Of a stretch of DNA of 64,000 nt, positions 18,808-27,916 are shown in pieces. The position numbers and the translations under genes were made by a program. The notes beneath the pieces were generated by a model. It saw only the letters and a program-made list of their open reading frames with translations. It did no database searches and was not told the DNA's origin. Position 1 is the stretch's first letter; every line of letters begins with the position of its first letter. Origin of the DNA: Rhizobium sp. 9140. GTDB lineage: Bacteria; Pseudomonadota; Alphaproteobacteria; Rhizobiales; Rhizobiaceae. Location: the NCBI RefSeq assembly GCF_900067135.1, contig NZ_FJUR01000002.1:1105501-1169500 (forward strand), in the 5' to 3' direction.

Positions 18808-20373
18808 ATGGCGCACCCGACCATCATGCTCGTCCGCACGCTTGCTCCCGCTTACGACTATATCGTCGTCGGCTCGGGTTCGGGCGGCTGTGCCGTGGCG
18901 CGCCGGCTGGTCGAGGGGTCGGATGCGACCGTGCTCCTGATCGAGGCCGGGCAGGCCGGTTTCGATGTCGCGGCGCTGGACGATCCCGCCGCCTGGGCGC
19001 CGCTGGGGCGTGGCACCTACGACTGGGGTTACGATTACGCGCCGACGGACCGGGTGAACGGGCGGACGATCGGCATTCCGCGCGGCAAGGTGCTGGGTGG
19101 CTCGTCGGCGATCAATGCCATGATGTGGTATCGCGGCCATCCGATGGACTACGACGCGTGGGAAGAGGCCGGATGCGAGGGTTGGTCCTTTGCCGAGGTG
19201 CTGCCCTTCTTCAAGCGCGCGGAGGACTGGGAGGACGGCGAGACAGCGCTGCGAGGCGCTGGAGGCCCCCTGCGCATCGAGCGCGGCGCGCCCGTTCATC
19301 CGGTCGCCGGCGCTATGCTGGGCGGCGCGGCGGAGCTCGGCATTCCGGTCATCGACGATCCGAACGGGCCTGATAACGAAGGGGCGGCGATCGCCAATTT
19401 CAATATTTCGGGCGGCAAGCGCTGGAGTTCGGCGACGGGCTATCTCCGGCCGATCCTTGCGCACCCGCGCCTGACGGTGCTGACCGGGTCGCTCGCGGTC
19501 CGTCTCGGCTTCGCGCACGGCCGCTGCGTCGGCGTTCATCATCTGGTCGAAGGGCGCCTGTGCGAGACGCGCGCCACCAAGCAGGTCGTACTCGCACTCG
19601 GCGCCATCGACACGCCGCGCCTCCTCATGCAATCGGGCATCGGCGATCCGGCGGAGCTCTCCCGGCTCGGCGTGGATGTCCTCGCCGCGCTGCCCGGCGT
19701 CGGGCGCAATTTGCAGGATCATCCGCTGGTCCAGTCCTGCGTGTTCCGGGCGAGGCAACCGCTGGGGCCGGTCGTCGGCAATGGCGGCGGGACCATGATC
19801 AACTGGAAATCGTCGGCCGCCCTGCCGCAGGCGGACCTTCATGCCTTTCCGATCCAGGGCAACGGTGCGGAGGCGCGCATTCGTGAGCTTCACGACCTCT
19901 CCGGCGAGGTCTTCTCCATCGGCTGCGGCCTGATGCGTTCCAAAAGCATCGGTCATCTGCGGTTGCTCGGTGCCGAGCCCGGCGCTCGGATGGAGATCCA
20001 GCCGAATTACCTGGCTGAACAGGCCGATCTCGATGCGCTGGTCATCTCGGTGGAAACCGTGTTGGACCTCGTGCAGACCCGCGCCTATGCCGACTGGTTC
20101 GGTGGCCATCTCGCGCCGATCCCAAGGCTCTCTCGCCGCGAGATCGTCGCTTATATCCGCAATGCCTGCTCGACCTTCTTCCACGTCTGCGGCACCTGCG
20201 CCATGGGCGCGGGCGAGATGGCGGTGACGGACGGCCGCCTGCGGGTGCGGGGCGTCGAGGGCCTGACCATCGCGGATGCCTCGGTGATCCCGATCATTCC
20301 CACCTGCAACACCCATGCACCGGTCACGATGATCGGCGAACGCGCGGCCGACTTTCTGCTGCGAGCGGCGTGA
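18808..20373 (+). CDS. GMC-family FAD-dependent alcohol oxidoreductase
   Basis: The 521-residue protein has the ADP-binding motif YDYIVVGSGSGGCAVARRL, the GMC signature 1 region PRGKVLGGSSAINAMMWYRG and signature 2 region LALGAIDTPRLLMQSGIG. The C-terminal catalytic part has FFHVCGTCAMG and the end motif ADASVIPIIPTCNTHAPVTMIGERAADFLL. Both catalytic positions (His in HVCGTCAMG, and Asn/His in TCNTHAP) are retained. It should oxidise an alcohol to an aldehyde. Together with the aldehyde dehydrogenase at 26402 it could process a side chain or hydroxymethyl product of the oxygenase. Confidence 0.88.
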   Translation: MAHPTIMLVRTLAPAYDYIVVGSGSGGCAVARRLVEGSDATVLLIEAGQAGFDVAALDDPAAWAPLGRGTYDWGYDYAPTDRVNGRTIGIPRGKVLGGSSAINAMMWYRGHPMDYDAWEEAGCEGWSFAEVLPFFKRAEDWEDGETALRGAGGPLRIERGAPVHPVAGAMLGGAAELGIPVIDDPNGPDNEGAAIANFNISGGKRWSSATGYLRPILAHPRLTVLTGSLAVRLGFAHGRCVGVHHLVEGRLCETRATKQVVLALGAIDTPRLLMQSGIGDPAELSRLGVDVLAALPGVGRNLQDHPLVQSCVFRARQPLGPVVGNGGGTMINWKSSAALPQADLHAFPIQGNGAEARIRELHDLSGEVFSIGCGLMRSKSIGHLRLLGAEPGARMEIQPNYLAEQADLDALVISVETVLDLVQTRAYADWFGGHLAPIPRLSRREIVAYIRNACSTFFHVCGTCAMGAGEMAVTDGRLRVRGVEGLTIADASVIPIIPTCNTHAPVTMIGERAADFLLRAA

Positions 20374-20414
20374 GACCCATGACTGACAGACCCTCAACCG
20401 GAACGGGACAGAGA

Positions 20415-21800
20415 ATGGCAACGGACAAGCAGATCATCGCCGGCGACACGCTCCTGACCATGGACGCCGCAAACAGAGTGATTGCGGGTGGCGCCGTGTT
20501 GATCGAGGACGGCCGCATCCTGGCCGTAGGGCCGGTGGATACGTTGACAGCCGTCAACGCCCAGGTGCCGGTCAAGAGGATGACGAACTGCCTGCTGATG
20601 CCCGGCCTCGTCAATGCGCACGCCCATTCCGGATTTCTCCGCGGGACCGCCGAACATCTGCCGGTCTGGGACTGGCTGACCCTGCACATCAACCCCATGC
20701 ACCGCATGCTGCGCCCGGAGGAAGCCGAGGCGGCTTCCTTTCTCTGCTACGCGGAATCCGTGCTCGGCGGCACGACGACAGTGGTCGACATGTGGCGCTT
20801 CATGGAGGGAAGTGCGCGTGCGGCGGAGATCGTCGGTAACCGGCTGGTGGCGGTTCCCTATGTCGGCGAACACCCGGATTACGACTATTTCGACACGCTC
20901 GATATGAATGAGGCTATGCTTCAGACATGGCACCGCAAGGCCGGCGGCCGCGTCAATGTCTGGGTCGGGCTGGAGCATCTGTTCTATGCGGACGAAGCCG
21001 GCCAGCAGCGCGCCATCGACCTTGCGAAACGCTACGATACCGGTTTCCACACCCATTGCAGCGAGGCACAGATCGAGCTTGCGGAATTCGACAGGCGTTA
21101 TGGCAAGCGCCCGATGTTCGCCCTGAAGGAGCTCGGCTTCTTCGAGGCGCCGCGCACCATGATCGCCCACGGCGTCTGGCTCGATGCGTCCGAAATCGAC
21201 CTGATCTCGAACCATGCCGTCTCCGTCGCCCACAATCCGGTGAGCAATATGAAGCTGGCAAGCGGCATCGCGCTGGTGGCCGATATGCTCGCCGCGGGCG
21301 TGCCGGTCGGCATCGGCACGGACGGCGAGAAGGAGAACAACAATTTCGATATGTTCGAGGAGATGAAGGTGACCTCCCTCCTCGGCAAGCTGAAAGACCT
21401 CGACGCCGCCGCGATGGACAGCTGGGACGTGCTGCGCATGGCGACGATCACTGGCGCGCGGGCCATTGGGCTTGACCACGAGATCGGATCGCTGGAAGCC
21501 GGCAAGCGCGCCGACCTGATCGCCGTGCGCACCGACACGCCGCGCATGACGCCGGTCTTTTCCGACGGTCCCTATTTCAACCTGCAGCACAATCTGGTCC
21601 ACGCCGTGCGCGGCGGCGATGTCCGCCTGACCATGGTGGACGGCAGGATCCTGGCTGAGGACGGTGTGCTGAAAACCGCCGACCTCGACCACATCATCGC
21701 CGACATCCACCGCCTCGCTCCACCCCATTTCGCCCGCCGTGCAGCCTGGCTCGCGGAGAACAGCGAAGGCACGGCGCAGTGGACGAAAGCGGGGCAATGA
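20415..21800 (+). CDS. Metal-dependent amidohydrolase, MTA/SAH deaminase-TrzA/AtzB-like
   Basis: The 461-residue enzyme shows the subtype-III metal site: LLMPGLVNAHAHSGFLRG (HxH), FHTHCSEAQIELAEF, MIAHGVWLDASEIDLI and GIGTDGEKENNNFDMFEEMK with the catalytic Asp. These features place it with deaminases of S-adenosylhomocysteine, guanine-like and s-triazine substrates. It probably removes an exocyclic amino group from a purine or pyrimidine. The start at 20415 is chosen for the alignment to the family; an upstream ATG at 20379 would add 12 residues. The next frame overlaps its stop. Confidence 0.83.
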   Translation: MATDKQIIAGDTLLTMDAANRVIAGGAVLIEDGRILAVGPVDTLTAVNAQVPVKRMTNCLLMPGLVNAHAHSGFLRGTAEHLPVWDWLTLHINPMHRMLRPEEAEAASFLCYAESVLGGTTTVVDMWRFMEGSARAAEIVGNRLVAVPYVGEHPDYDYFDTLDMNEAMLQTWHRKAGGRVNVWVGLEHLFYADEAGQQRAIDLAKRYDTGFHTHCSEAQIELAEFDRRYGKRPMFALKELGFFEAPRTMIAHGVWLDASEIDLISNHAVSVAHNPVSNMKLASGIALVADMLAAGVPVGIGTDGEKENNNFDMFEEMKVTSLLGKLKDLDAAAMDSWDVLRMATITGARAIGLDHEIGSLEAGKRADLIAVRTDTPRMTPVFSDGPYFNLQHNLVHAVRGGDVRLTMVDGRILAEDGVLKTADLDHIIADIHRLAPPHFARRAAWLAENSEGTAQWTKAGQ

Positions 21801-21862
21801 CGGGACCGGCCGCCGGTTGCGGAGCATTCCGAACACCGGCAAAGGGCAATGGAGCGAGACAG

Positions 21863-22717
21863 GTGGCAAAGACGACCGACAGTGCAGCGCTCGATGAATG
21901 GTATGCGGTCGAAACAGCGGCCGACATGGGGACCGCGCCCGTTTTCACCCGTCTGCTCGGGCAGGACATCATTGTGTCGCGCGGCGCCGATGGCGTCACC
22001 GTCCGCGAGGCGCCTGCCGGCCCGCCGCTGCCGGTGCGGGAGAAATACGGTTGCGTGTGGACGACGCTCGGCACGCCGCGTCGGGACATTTTCGATATTT
22101 CGGAGGCGCTGGAGACCGATCGCCGGTTCGTGCCCTGCGGCTGGGTGACAATGCGTGCCTCCGGCTTGCGGGTGGTGGAGAACTTTCTCGACATGGCGCA
22201 TTTCCCCTTCGTCCATGCCGATATTCTGGGCGCCGAGCCGAACACGGAGGTGCCGAGCTACCTCAGCGAGATCCGCCGCGACGTGGACGAGGTGTGGGCG
22301 ACCAACTGCACCTTCTTCCAGCCGCGCATCGCCGCCACCGAGAGCGAGGGTGGCTTCGTGCAGCTAACCTACCGGGTGCCGATGCCCTTCGTGGTCATGC
22401 TCTACCGCGTCTGTCCCACGGCCCCCGACCGGCTCGACGCCATCGCGTTGTTTATCCAGCCGATCGAGGAGGATCTCTGCCGGGCACAGCCGGTCATGTA
22501 TCTGGTGGATACCGCTTCCACCCAGACCTCGCTTCTGCATTTCGAGCAGGTGATTTTCCTGCAGGACCGCATCATCGTAGAGAACCAGCGCCCGCTGCTC
22601 CTGCCGATGGAGCCCCGGCGGGAAATTCCGACCCGCGCCGATTCCTCCTCCATCGCTTATCGCCGCTGGCTGAAGGAAAAGGGCCTGCGCTTCGGCACCG
22701 TTGCCGGGGCAGGGTGA
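21863..22717 (+). CDS. Rieske-type oxygenase catalytic subunit lacking the [2Fe-2S] site (NdmC-like), copy 2
   Basis: This is a paralogue of the product at 6953, sharing ENFLDMAHFPFVH, EIRRDVDEVWATNC, IFLQDRII.ENQRPLLLPMEPR and IPTRADSSSIAYRRWLKEKG. The mononuclear-iron ligands are intact while the CxH/CxxH cluster loops are deleted, again leaving only the outer Rieske-fold strands. The GTG at 21863, preceded by GGAG, is preferred because it aligns exactly with the start of the paralogue; an ATG at 21797 overlapping the previous stop is the alternative. It ends 2 nt before the dehydrogenase gene. Two differing copies suggest two substrates or positions of N-dealkylation. Confidence 0.84.
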   Translation: MAKTTDSAALDEWYAVETAADMGTAPVFTRLLGQDIIVSRGADGVTVREAPAGPPLPVREKYGCVWTTLGTPRRDIFDISEALETDRRFVPCGWVTMRASGLRVVENFLDMAHFPFVHADILGAEPNTEVPSYLSEIRRDVDEVWATNCTFFQPRIAATESEGGFVQLTYRVPMPFVVMLYRVCPTAPDRLDAIALFIQPIEEDLCRAQPVMYLVDTASTQTSLLHFEQVIFLQDRIIVENQRPLLLPMEPRREIPTRADSSSIAYRRWLKEKGLRFGTVAGAG

Positions 22718-22719
22718 CG

Positions 22720-25700
22720 ATGGCCGATCGCCCGCACTCCCGTCCCCTCGAGGTCCTGCACCCGGCCAGCGTTCAGGACGCGCTCGACCTGCTTCATGGC
22801 GACGCGCGTCTCGTTGCCGGCGGCACGGCGCTGCAACTGGAGTGGGCGCGCGGCCTGCCCAAACCGGCACGGCTGATCGACCTCGGCCGCATTCCCGGCC
22901 TCAAGGGGATCACGGGGGATGCGGCAGGCCTGCGGATCGGGGCGTTGTCGCCGCTCGGCCTTCTTTGCTCCAGCGAGCGCGTGGCGCATCACCTGCCGAT
23001 GCTGCAAGCCGCCGCCCGCACGGTGGCCGGGCCTGCGGTGCGCAACCTTGCCACGGTCGGCGGCAACATTGTCGCCCGCACCGGCTGCCTCCTGCCGGCG
23101 CTACTGGCGCTGGACGCGACGCTTGAGGTAACGGGCAGAGACGGGCGCTTGCGCGAGCCCCTGTCCGGCTGGCTTCGCCGCCCGGCCGATCCGGCCGAGG
23201 TGCTGGAGGCAGTACATCTGCCGGTGCCGGATCCACAGAGCCACTGGACGCAGCGCAAGATCGGCCTGCGCGCTGCCTTCACGCCCAGCGTCATCGGTAT
23301 CGCGGGACGTTTCGATTGCCATGACGGCACCGTCGTCGCGGCGCGCCTCGCGGTCGGCGGCGGCATCGTCGTGCCGCGCAGGCTGTATGAGATCGAGCGG
23401 CGGCTCACAGGACAGGATGCCGCCGGGATCGACTGGCCGGCGCTGCGCTCCGCGCTGATCGCCGCGATCGATGCGCCGGACGATGCGTTCCGGTCGGGGC
23501 GGTACAGGCGGATGGTTGCGGCCAATGCGCTGGTGCAGGGCTTGCGGGATGCCGGACGGTCCCGCCCGGACGAGGGTCTGGTGCCCGAGAGATTGGCAGG
23601 ACTGGGGACGCCGCGCACGTCAACGGAAATCCGCCTGACCCGAAAGGATCAGGCGCACCGCTGGCACGTCCGGCCCGATATGGAACCCAAGGTGTCTGGG
23701 ACCCTGTCATACCTCACGGACCGGCGGGAGCCAGGCATGCTGGTCGGGCGGATTCTCAGGGCCGGTCGCCCGCATGCGCGCATCCTGTCGATCGATACCA
23801 GCGCGGCCGAGGCGCTGCCCGGCGTCGCGGCGGTCGTCACGCACCACGACATTCGCGGCGAGAATGCGTTCGGCATCGTGGTACAGGACCAGCCTGCCTT
23901 CTGCTTCGACAGGGTGCGCTATGTCGGCGATCCCGTGGCCGCCGTCGCGGCCGTCGATGCGGCGACGGCGGAGGCGGCGCTCGCGCTGATCCGGGTGGAC
24001 TACGAAGACTTGCCCATCGTGACCGACCCCGAAGAGGCGCTGTCGGACGCAGCCCCGGCGATCCATGCGGGCGGCAACCTGCAGCGGATCCTGCATTTTT
24101 CGCGCGGCGACGTCGTGGCCGGGTTCGGGGCGGCGGCGCATGTCGTCGAGCGGCGCTACGAGACCTCGCGCCAGATGCATGGTTTCATGGAAACGGAAGG
24201 CGGCTTTGCGCGTGTCGAGCCGGACGGATCGCTCGCCGTCTTCGTTGGCGGCCAGCACGGCGCGCGCGACCGGCTGCAGCTAGCGCGCATTCTCGGGCGT
24301 CCGGAGGAAACGATCCGCGTCGTCACCAGCCCGACCGGCGGCGCTTTCGGCGGTAAGGACGAGCTGACGGTGCAGCCGGCGCTGGCCTTGCTGGCGATCA
24401 AATCCGGCAAGCCGGTGCGCCTCCAGCTTTCGCGGGCCGAGTCGGTAATATCCGGCATCAAGCGTCATCCGATGATCATCCGCATGCGCACCGCCTGCGA
24501 CGCCTCCGGGCGCCTGATCGCGCAGGAGGTGGATCTGCTGGCCGATGCCGGCGCCTACGCCTCGCTCGGTCCCGGCGTGCTGGAAACCGCGCTTGAGCAT
24601 GTGGCCGGTCCCTATGTGATCCCGCATGTTTCGACACGCGGGCGGCTTGCCTATACCAATAACGGTGTCTGCGGCGCCTTTCGCGGCTTCGGCGCCAACC
24701 AGATGACCTATGCGATCGAATGCCAGATGGATGCGCTGGCGGAGCTCTGCAGCCTGACGCCAGTAGAGATCCGCCGGCGGAACCTGCGCGCCCAAGGCTC
24801 ACCCGGTTTTCTCGGCCAGACGGTTGCCCCGTCGGAGCGCCTCGCAGATATGCTGGAGGCCGCCGCCGCCAGCCCGCTTTGGGACGATCCCGGACCCGGA
24901 GATGGCGAGGAGGTAATCGGCACGGGCATGGCGCTGAACTATCAGGGCAATGGGCTCGGCTCGCTGGTGCCCGATCCGGCCGGCGGGCGCCTGCGCTTGC
25001 GCGCCGACGGGCTGATCGAGGCGGCCTACGGGCTGGACGAGATGGGGCAGGGGCTGCTTACCTCCGTTCAGGCGGCCGTGTCCGCCGAGCTCGGCTGCAG
25101 CCGCGACGATATCCTGCCCGTCACCGGCGACACGGCGCTTGCCCCCGATTCCGGCTCGACCAGCGCCTCGCGCGGCGGCTATGTCGTCTGGCGGGCGGCG
25201 CGGTTGGCGGGTCCGGCGTTTTCCACCCGGCTGACGGATGCCGCCGCCCGCCTGCTCGACCGGCGCGCCGATGGCCTGAAACTGGCACCCGGTGGCATCG
25301 CCGACCGGCACAGCAACAGTGGCCGGCTGCTGATGCGCTTCCGCGACCTGGCCGAGGCGCTCGTCCCCGACGCACGGCCGTCCGTCACGGTCGCCTTCGA
25401 CTTTCCAAAGACGGAGTACACGGCCGGCAACGCCCGTTACATCTTCGCCTTCGGCGCCTGCATCGTGCGCGTGGCGGTGAGCCGGATCACGGGCGCGGTC
25501 CGCGTCCTCGATATCCACCAGCACACGGCCGCAGGCCCGGTTCTCGACGTCGCAGCCTATCTCGGGCAGATGGAGGGCGGGGCGATCCAGGGGCTGGGCT
25601 TCACCCTGGTCGAGGACGCGCGGATGCTGGACGGCTCTCACGTGACCGCCAATCTCGACAGTTATATGCTGCCCGGCATCCGCGATACGGCGCGCAGCAT

Positions 25701-25911
25701 GTCGGTCTTCGCGCTGGAAGGCCTGGATGACGGCGACGGCCTCGGCCCGCGCGGTGCCGGCGAACTCGGGATCGGTGCGATCACCCCGGCCATCGCAAAC
25801 GCCGTCGGAAAGGCCATCGGCCAGGTCGCGGGCAAGACCGCCGGCAAGACGCCGCTGACGGTCCCCTTCTGTCCGGAAGGCCTTCTGGACGCGATCGGAG
25901 CACGCGTATGA
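22720..25911 (+). CDS. Xanthine dehydrogenase-family protein: FAD domain fused to molybdopterin domain
   Basis: The ATG at 22720 gives 1063 residues. Residues ~1-275 are a CoxM/XdhA-like FAD domain with LVAGGTALQLEW and VRNLATVGGNIVARTG, which bind FAD. Residues ~310-1063 are the molybdopterin-binding chain with CGAFRGFGANQMTYAIE (conserved Arg) and GLGPRGAGELGIGAITPAIANA (active-site Glu of the GxGE motif). The order FAD-Mo in one chain with the [2Fe-2S] subunit encoded separately is unusual. The reaction should be water-dependent hydroxylation of a heteroaromatic ring such as a purine. The longer frame beginning upstream is an artefact of readthrough across the previous gene. Confidence 0.9.
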   Translation: MADRPHSRPLEVLHPASVQDALDLLHGDARLVAGGTALQLEWARGLPKPARLIDLGRIPGLKGITGDAAGLRIGALSPLGLLCSSERVAHHLPMLQAAARTVAGPAVRNLATVGGNIVARTGCLLPALLALDATLEVTGRDGRLREPLSGWLRRPADPAEVLEAVHLPVPDPQSHWTQRKIGLRAAFTPSVIGIAGRFDCHDGTVVAARLAVGGGIVVPRRLYEIERRLTGQDAAGIDWPALRSALIAAIDAPDDAFRSGRYRRMVAANALVQGLRDAGRSRPDEGLVPERLAGLGTPRTSTEIRLTRKDQAHRWHVRPDMEPKVSGTLSYLTDRREPGMLVGRILRAGRPHARILSIDTSAAEALPGVAAVVTHHDIRGENAFGIVVQDQPAFCFDRVRYVGDPVAAVAAVDAATAEAALALIRVDYEDLPIVTDPEEALSDAAPAIHAGGNLQRILHFSRGDVVAGFGAAAHVVERRYETSRQMHGFMETEGGFARVEPDGSLAVFVGGQHGARDRLQLARILGRPEETIRVVTSPTGGAFGGKDELTVQPALALLAIKSGKPVRLQLSRAESVISGIKRHPMIIRMRTACDASGRLIAQEVDLLADAGAYASLGPGVLETALEHVAGPYVIPHVSTRGRLAYTNNGVCGAFRGFGANQMTYAIECQMDALAELCSLTPVEIRRRNLRAQGSPGFLGQTVAPSERLADMLEAAAASPLWDDPGPGDGEEVIGTGMALNYQGNGLGSLVPDPAGGRLRLRADGLIEAAYGLDEMGQGLLTSVQAAVSAELGCSRDDILPVTGDTALAPDSGSTSASRGGYVVWRAARLAGPAFSTRLTDAAARLLDRRADGLKLAPGGIADRHSNSGRLLMRFRDLAEALVPDARPSVTVAFDFPKTEYTAGNARYIFAFGACIVRVAVSRITGAVRVLDIHQHTAAGPVLDVAAYLGQMEGGAIQGLGFTLVEDARMLDGSHVTANLDSYMLPGIRDTARSMSVFALEGLDDGDGLGPRGAGELGIGAITPAIANAVGKAIGQVAGKTAGKTPLTVPFCPEGLLDAIGARV

Positions 25912-26405
25912 GCACCTTCGCCTTCCGCCTCAACGGCGAGATGCGGTCCATCGCCACGCCGGCCGAGACGCGGCTCTCGGAGATCCTGCGCGATCAGTAC
26001 CTTCAGACGGCCACCAAGGTCGCCTGCGGCATCGGGCGCTGCGGCGCCTGCACGGTGATGATGAACGGTCAGGCCGTCAATGCCTGTCTCGTCATGGCCT
26101 GGCAGCTAGAGGGGGCCGACATCGTCTCGCCGGAAGGGCTCGACGCCTTCGAGACCGCCCGGATCGTCAAGGCGGCGCTCATCGAGGAGAACGCTTTCCA
26201 GTGCGGCTATTGCGCGCCCGGTTTCCTGATGGCGCTGACTGCGCTGTTCCTCAGCCACCGACAGGCGGGAGAGCCGGAGATTCTGTCGGCGCTGGAGGGC
26301 AATCTCTGTCGCTGCACCGGCTATCATTCCATCCTGCGCGGCGCGCTTTCCGCCGCCAACCGCCTGCGTCCCGGCGCAGCAAGCGAGACCGGAGATCCCC
26401 CATGA
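25908..26405 (+). CDS. [2Fe-2S] subunit of xanthine dehydrogenase-family enzyme
   Basis: The 165-residue protein has the plant-ferredoxin-type cluster CGIGRCGACTVMMNGQAVNAC and the second, all-helical cluster motif QCGYCAPGFLM with NLCRCTGYHSI, as in CoxS/XdhA small subunits. The start overlaps the large-subunit stop (ATGA), and its own stop overlaps the aldehyde dehydrogenase start, so the three are translationally coupled. It passes electrons from the molybdenum site to FAD. Confidence 0.93.
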   Translation: MSTFAFRLNGEMRSIATPAETRLSEILRDQYLQTATKVACGIGRCGACTVMMNGQAVNACLVMAWQLEGADIVSPEGLDAFETARIVKAALIEENAFQCGYCAPGFLMALTALFLSHRQAGEPEILSALEGNLCRCTGYHSILRGALSAANRLRPGAASETGDPP

Positions 26406-27916
26406 CCCTTATTCTTCGCCCGTTCAAACCCGAAAGCGAGGGCGCCAAGGCCTTTCTGTCGACACCCCGCAAACGCCTGCTGATCGGCGGTACCTGGGTT
26501 GAGGCCTCCAGCGGCGCGACGTTTCCGACCTATGATCCTGCAACCGGCGAGCCTCTGGCGGAACTGAGCGAAGCGAATGCATCGGATGTGGACGCGGCCG
26601 TCTCGGCCGCGAGAGCCGCCTTCGAAAGCGACGCCTGGCGCGGCATGACGCCGTCGGCACGCGCAAAACTGCTCTGGCGCATCGCCGATCTGATCGAGGC
26701 GAATGCGGATGCGCTGTCGGAGCTTGAAACGCTCGACCAAGGCAAATCGCTGAAGACCGGCCGTTTCGGTGAAATCCCGGCCTCGGCCGAACAGTTCCGC
26801 TATTTCGCGGGCTTTGCCACGAAAATCCTCGGCACCACCATTCCCACCTCGGTTGCCTACCAGCCGCCGGGCAAGAAGATCTTCGCCTATACGACACGCG
26901 AGCCGATCGGCGTGATAGCCGCCATCACGCCGTGGAATTCGCCGCTGCTGATGGCGGCGATGAAGCTCGCGCCAGCCCTTGCCGCCGGTTGCACCGTGGT
27001 TCTGAAGCCGGCTGAGGAAACCTCGCTCACGGCTCTTCGCCTCGGCGAACTGATGATCGAGGCCGGACTGCCGTCCGGCGTCGTCAACATTGTCACCGGT
27101 TCCGGGGAGGTCGCGGGCGCAGCGCTCGCCGCCCATCCGGACGTCGACAAGGTGGCCTTCACCGGCTCGACCGAAGTCGGCAAGCTGATCGTGGGGGCCG
27201 CGCGCGGCAATCTGAAAAAGCTCACGCTGGAACTGGGCGGCAAATCGCCGGCCATCGTCTTGGCTGACGCCGACATGGACCTCGCCGTTCCCGGCATCGC
27301 CCGCGGCATCTTCGCCAATGCCGGGCAGGTCTGTGTCGCCGGCTCGCGCGTCTATGCCCACCGCGCGGTCTACGACCGGTTGGTCCAAGGGCTGGCGCGG
27401 GAGGCAGGCAGGCTGCGTCTTGGCCACGGCCTCGACCCCGAGACCGACCTCGGGCCGCTGGTCAACCGGAAGCAGGCCGACCGGGTCGCGCGCTATGTTC
27501 GCGGCGGTGTGTCCGACGGAGCGGAGATCGTCGCAGGCGGGGTGCAGGACGGCGAGCAGCAGACCTTCTATGCGCCGACCGTCGTCACCGGCGTGCGTCC
27601 GGATATGGCCCTGATGCGCGAGGAAATTTTTGGTCCCGTTGTCGCCGTTACACCGTTCGATGAGGCAGGTGAGGCGCTCGCCTTCGCCAACGACACCCCC
27701 TATGGCCTTGCCGCCAGCGTCTGGACCGCCGACCTCAGTACCGCCCACCGCCTGTCGGCCGCCATTCGCGCCGGCACGGTCTGGATCAACTGCCACTCCT
27801 ATTTCTCCCCAGAACTGCCCAAGGGCGGCCACAAGCAATCCGGCTGGGGCTATGAGAACGGCGCGCCGGGGCTGGAGAATTATCTCGAGACAAAAACGGT
27901 GTGTGCGGTGGTGTGA
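26402..27916 (+). CDS. NAD(P)-dependent aldehyde dehydrogenase
   Basis: The 504-residue product has the ALDH catalytic elements: LTLELGGKSPAIV (general-base Glu), FANAGQVCVAGSRVY (nucleophilic Cys), GVIAAITPWNSPLL and EEIFGPVVAVTPFDEAGEAL. It is the last gene of the plus-strand operon and overlaps the iron-sulfur subunit gene. It is closest in pattern to betaine/phenylacetaldehyde-type dehydrogenases. It probably oxidises the aldehyde released by N-dealkylation or formed by the GMC oxidoreductase. The 200 bp after it contain no gene. Confidence 0.9.
   Translation: MTLILRPFKPESEGAKAFLSTPRKRLLIGGTWVEASSGATFPTYDPATGEPLAELSEANASDVDAAVSAARAAFESDAWRGMTPSARAKLLWRIADLIEANADALSELETLDQGKSLKTGRFGEIPASAEQFRYFAGFATKILGTTIPTSVAYQPPGKKIFAYTTREPIGVIAAITPWNSPLLMAAMKLAPALAAGCTVVLKPAEETSLTALRLGELMIEAGLPSGVVNIVTGSGEVAGAALAAHPDVDKVAFTGSTEVGKLIVGAARGNLKKLTLELGGKSPAIVLADADMDLAVPGIARGIFANAGQVCVAGSRVYAHRAVYDRLVQGLAREAGRLRLGHGLDPETDLGPLVNRKQADRVARYVRGGVSDGAEIVAGGVQDGEQQTFYAPTVVTGVRPDMALMREEIFGPVVAVTPFDEAGEALAFANDTPYGLAASVWTADLSTAHRLSAAIRAGTVWINCHSYFSPELPKGGHKQSGWGYENGAPGLENYLETKTVCAVV

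Noticed and set aside
18157..20421. A 754-codon minus-strand frame opposite the ThDP and GMC genes
   Set aside because: It mirrors two well-supported plus-strand genes and has no recognisable motif.
21898..25911. A 1337-codon open frame suggesting a giant dehydrogenase
   Set aside because: The first ~270 codons are arginine-rich out-of-frame translation of the Rieske-less oxygenase gene; the dehydrogenase starts at the ATG at 22720.
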